NCBI GenBank assembly: GCA_963662155.1
Contig: OY759271.1
Span: forward strand, 35,639,527-35,703,526
Reading direction: 5' to 3'
Length of the DNA: 64,000 bases
Source of the DNA: Lamellibrachia columna
Lineage: Eukaryota > Annelida > Polychaeta > Sabellida > Siboglinidae
In this document: positions 62,799-64,000 of the stretch, in pieces
Position numbering within the stretch: position 1 is the first letter of the stretch
How the letters are laid out: each line of letters opens with the position of its first letter
Position numbers and translations under genes: made by a program
The notes under the pieces: model-generated
The model's input: only the letters and a program-made list of their open reading frames with translations
Told to the model about the DNA's origin: nothing
Database searches by the model: none

Positions 62799-62945
62799 TC
62801 CTTTATTGGGTAAACAACATATTAAAATTTCAGGATGGTGTTCTGTCTCATTTAATTTATATTGCAGCTGAAAGTTACTGCCCAGTGGCATTTTCTCCCA
62901 AATTGGCCAAACATATCCAAACTAAATTTAAACAAATTTACAGTC
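62799..62945. repeat. Dispersed repeat shared with 14867-15000
   Basis: GTCCTTTATTGGGTAAACAA then CATATTAAAATTTCAGGATG is shared with 14867-14935. The following segment ACTGCCCAGTGGCATTTTCT occurs inverted in the first copy (14960-15000). Confidence 0.7.
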
Positions 62946-63060
62946 GAACCTCATTATAATGCGATGTTCGGGTTCCAAGAACGCTGTCGAAGCCACTGCA
63001 TGCTGGCCGCGCAGTCTATACGTGGTTAGTATAGCTTGTTAAACGAGTCAGCAAGCGTCA
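62941..63060 (+). mobile_element. pogo/Tigger-like element left end
   Basis: TA/CAGTCGAACCTCATTATAAT is the characteristic start of pogo/Tigger elements (TA target, CAGTNGAACCTC). No matching right end or transposase was seen in the window. Confidence 0.5.
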
Positions 63061-63548
63061 ATGTGTATTATGTTTTAAATGTCACACTGTTGAATTTTTA
63101 ACTGAATAAAATACATATATGTACAGTTATGGAATAGATTTGCTATGATGAACTGGTACAGATTGATTGACTAATACAAGTCAAAAATAATAACCTGGAT
63201 CTAAGTAACCGAACACGAGTTGACACATGCAGTTTGCAAGCTGATTAAACATTGAAAACAATTATGGGTTGCATCAATGGTCATTTCACTTCGTCTTTCA
63301 ACCGATCTCAAAAAATAAAATCACGACGCACATCTCCCGTACCACTGATACACCGCGCGGAGGGAATGTGATTTTAGGGATGTTGATGATATGCCCATCA
63401 CTTGACCCTGCAAATGCTTGACCATTATAATAATAAGATCTATCACATCTAAATCCATGCATGGGGTAATAGTAATATATAATAGTAATTGTAATAGGTA
63501 ATAGAAATTTTTTAGTAATAGTAATAGATGAGATTTTTTTTTAAAGTA

Positions 63549-63640
63549 CAGTGGAACCTCGGTTTATGGTCACCCCGGTAATACAGTCACCCAGCCGTTA
63601 TAGTCACCCTGGGACAGTCCCAAATGATTCCCACAGTAAA
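63549..63640 (+). mobile_element. Second pogo/Tigger-like left end
   Basis: TA/CAGTGGAACCTCGGTTTATG, same orientation as the 62941 end, so the two do not bound one element. This one may continue past the window edge. Confidence 0.5.
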
Positions 63641-64000
63641 AGATAGGATCTGGTCACCTCTCTATTCAGGAATATGGTCAGTAACCTAGTGCAAAACATC
63701 AAGATTGCCCCGCACTTACAGTCAGTCACAGCCGGGAAGCCAAGATTTGGCGGCTGCAATGGCAAGCAGCCATGGGCTGGCCGCTGTTCCATCAAAGTCA
63801 ATCTCAATATGAAGCCACGCACTGGCATCTGTGTTTACAATGTGACCTGTTCACTTCAGAAAACAATGCAAGAAGCAAGATACCAGTCCTTTTAGTTAAC
63901 ACTTTGAAGGCAAATTCTTATGCCTATGCTTAGCGGCTGAGTAAATTTTATTGAAAAACACATCTCTGTTTGATGGCTCGGTCATCGATGCTAACAATAG

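Larger units (their letters stand above)
62191..64000. other. Right edge without a recognised gene
   Basis: Apart from the repeats and element ends listed, nothing could be assigned. The overlapping frames at 63604-63895 on both strands lack any family signature. Confidence 0.5.

Overview
The window is genomic DNA from an animal. Genes are split by GT-AG introns, exons are visibly GC-richer than the AT-rich flanks, and non-coding DNA is full of transposon remnants, microsatellites and tandem arrays. The protein set (a single LRP5/6, an LC3-type ATG8, and an RPL39 close to other invertebrate forms) points to a non-vertebrate bilaterian. I cannot name the phylum from sequence alone. Three protein-coding genes could be assembled.

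397-41453 (+): a complete LRP5/6 (Arrow) Wnt co-receptor in 15 exons. The exon lengths sum to 4866 nt, in frame at every junction, giving 1621 residues. The order is signal peptide, four YWTD propeller-EGF units, three LDLa repeats, one membrane helix, and a cytoplasmic tail with five PPPSP-type motifs. The phase-2 intron before the [YF]MYW strand recurs in three propellers and, as a weaker match, in the fourth, so the internal duplication is still visible in the gene structure. Intron 1 is about 16.8 kb and intron 2 about 7.5 kb. Both, and most of the others, hold repeats.

45226-46337 (-): the last two coding exons of ribosomal protein L39, convergent with LRP5/6. Its first coding exon should be only the ATG and was not placed with confidence. 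52270-57184 (-): a complete four-exon MAP1LC3 gene, 124 residues, ending in Gly-Val so that ATG4 would expose the conjugation glycine. The three genes serve separate pathways: Wnt reception, translation and autophagy.

The rest is mobile and repetitive DNA. The best supported findings are: (a) a hAT-like non-autonomous element with four copies (1275-1927, 5182-5912, 37080-37775, and reversed 52700-52944), each with an 8-bp target duplication; (b) a 1.55-kb foldback element in intron 2 (20535-22082) with about 100-bp C/G-rich inverted ends enclosing eight 34-bp units, each carrying a perfect GGTAAGT splice-donor motif; (c) a MITE with perfect 19-bp inverted ends (43315-43631); (d) a long hairpin at 46947-47314; (e) several LINE families, including a broken reverse transcriptase on the minus strand at 58440-60110; (f) many short tandem arrays beside LRP5/6 exons. 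From 57.2 to 64 kb I found no intact gene, only retroelement debris, two pogo/Tigger-like ends and one weak candidate 5' exon.
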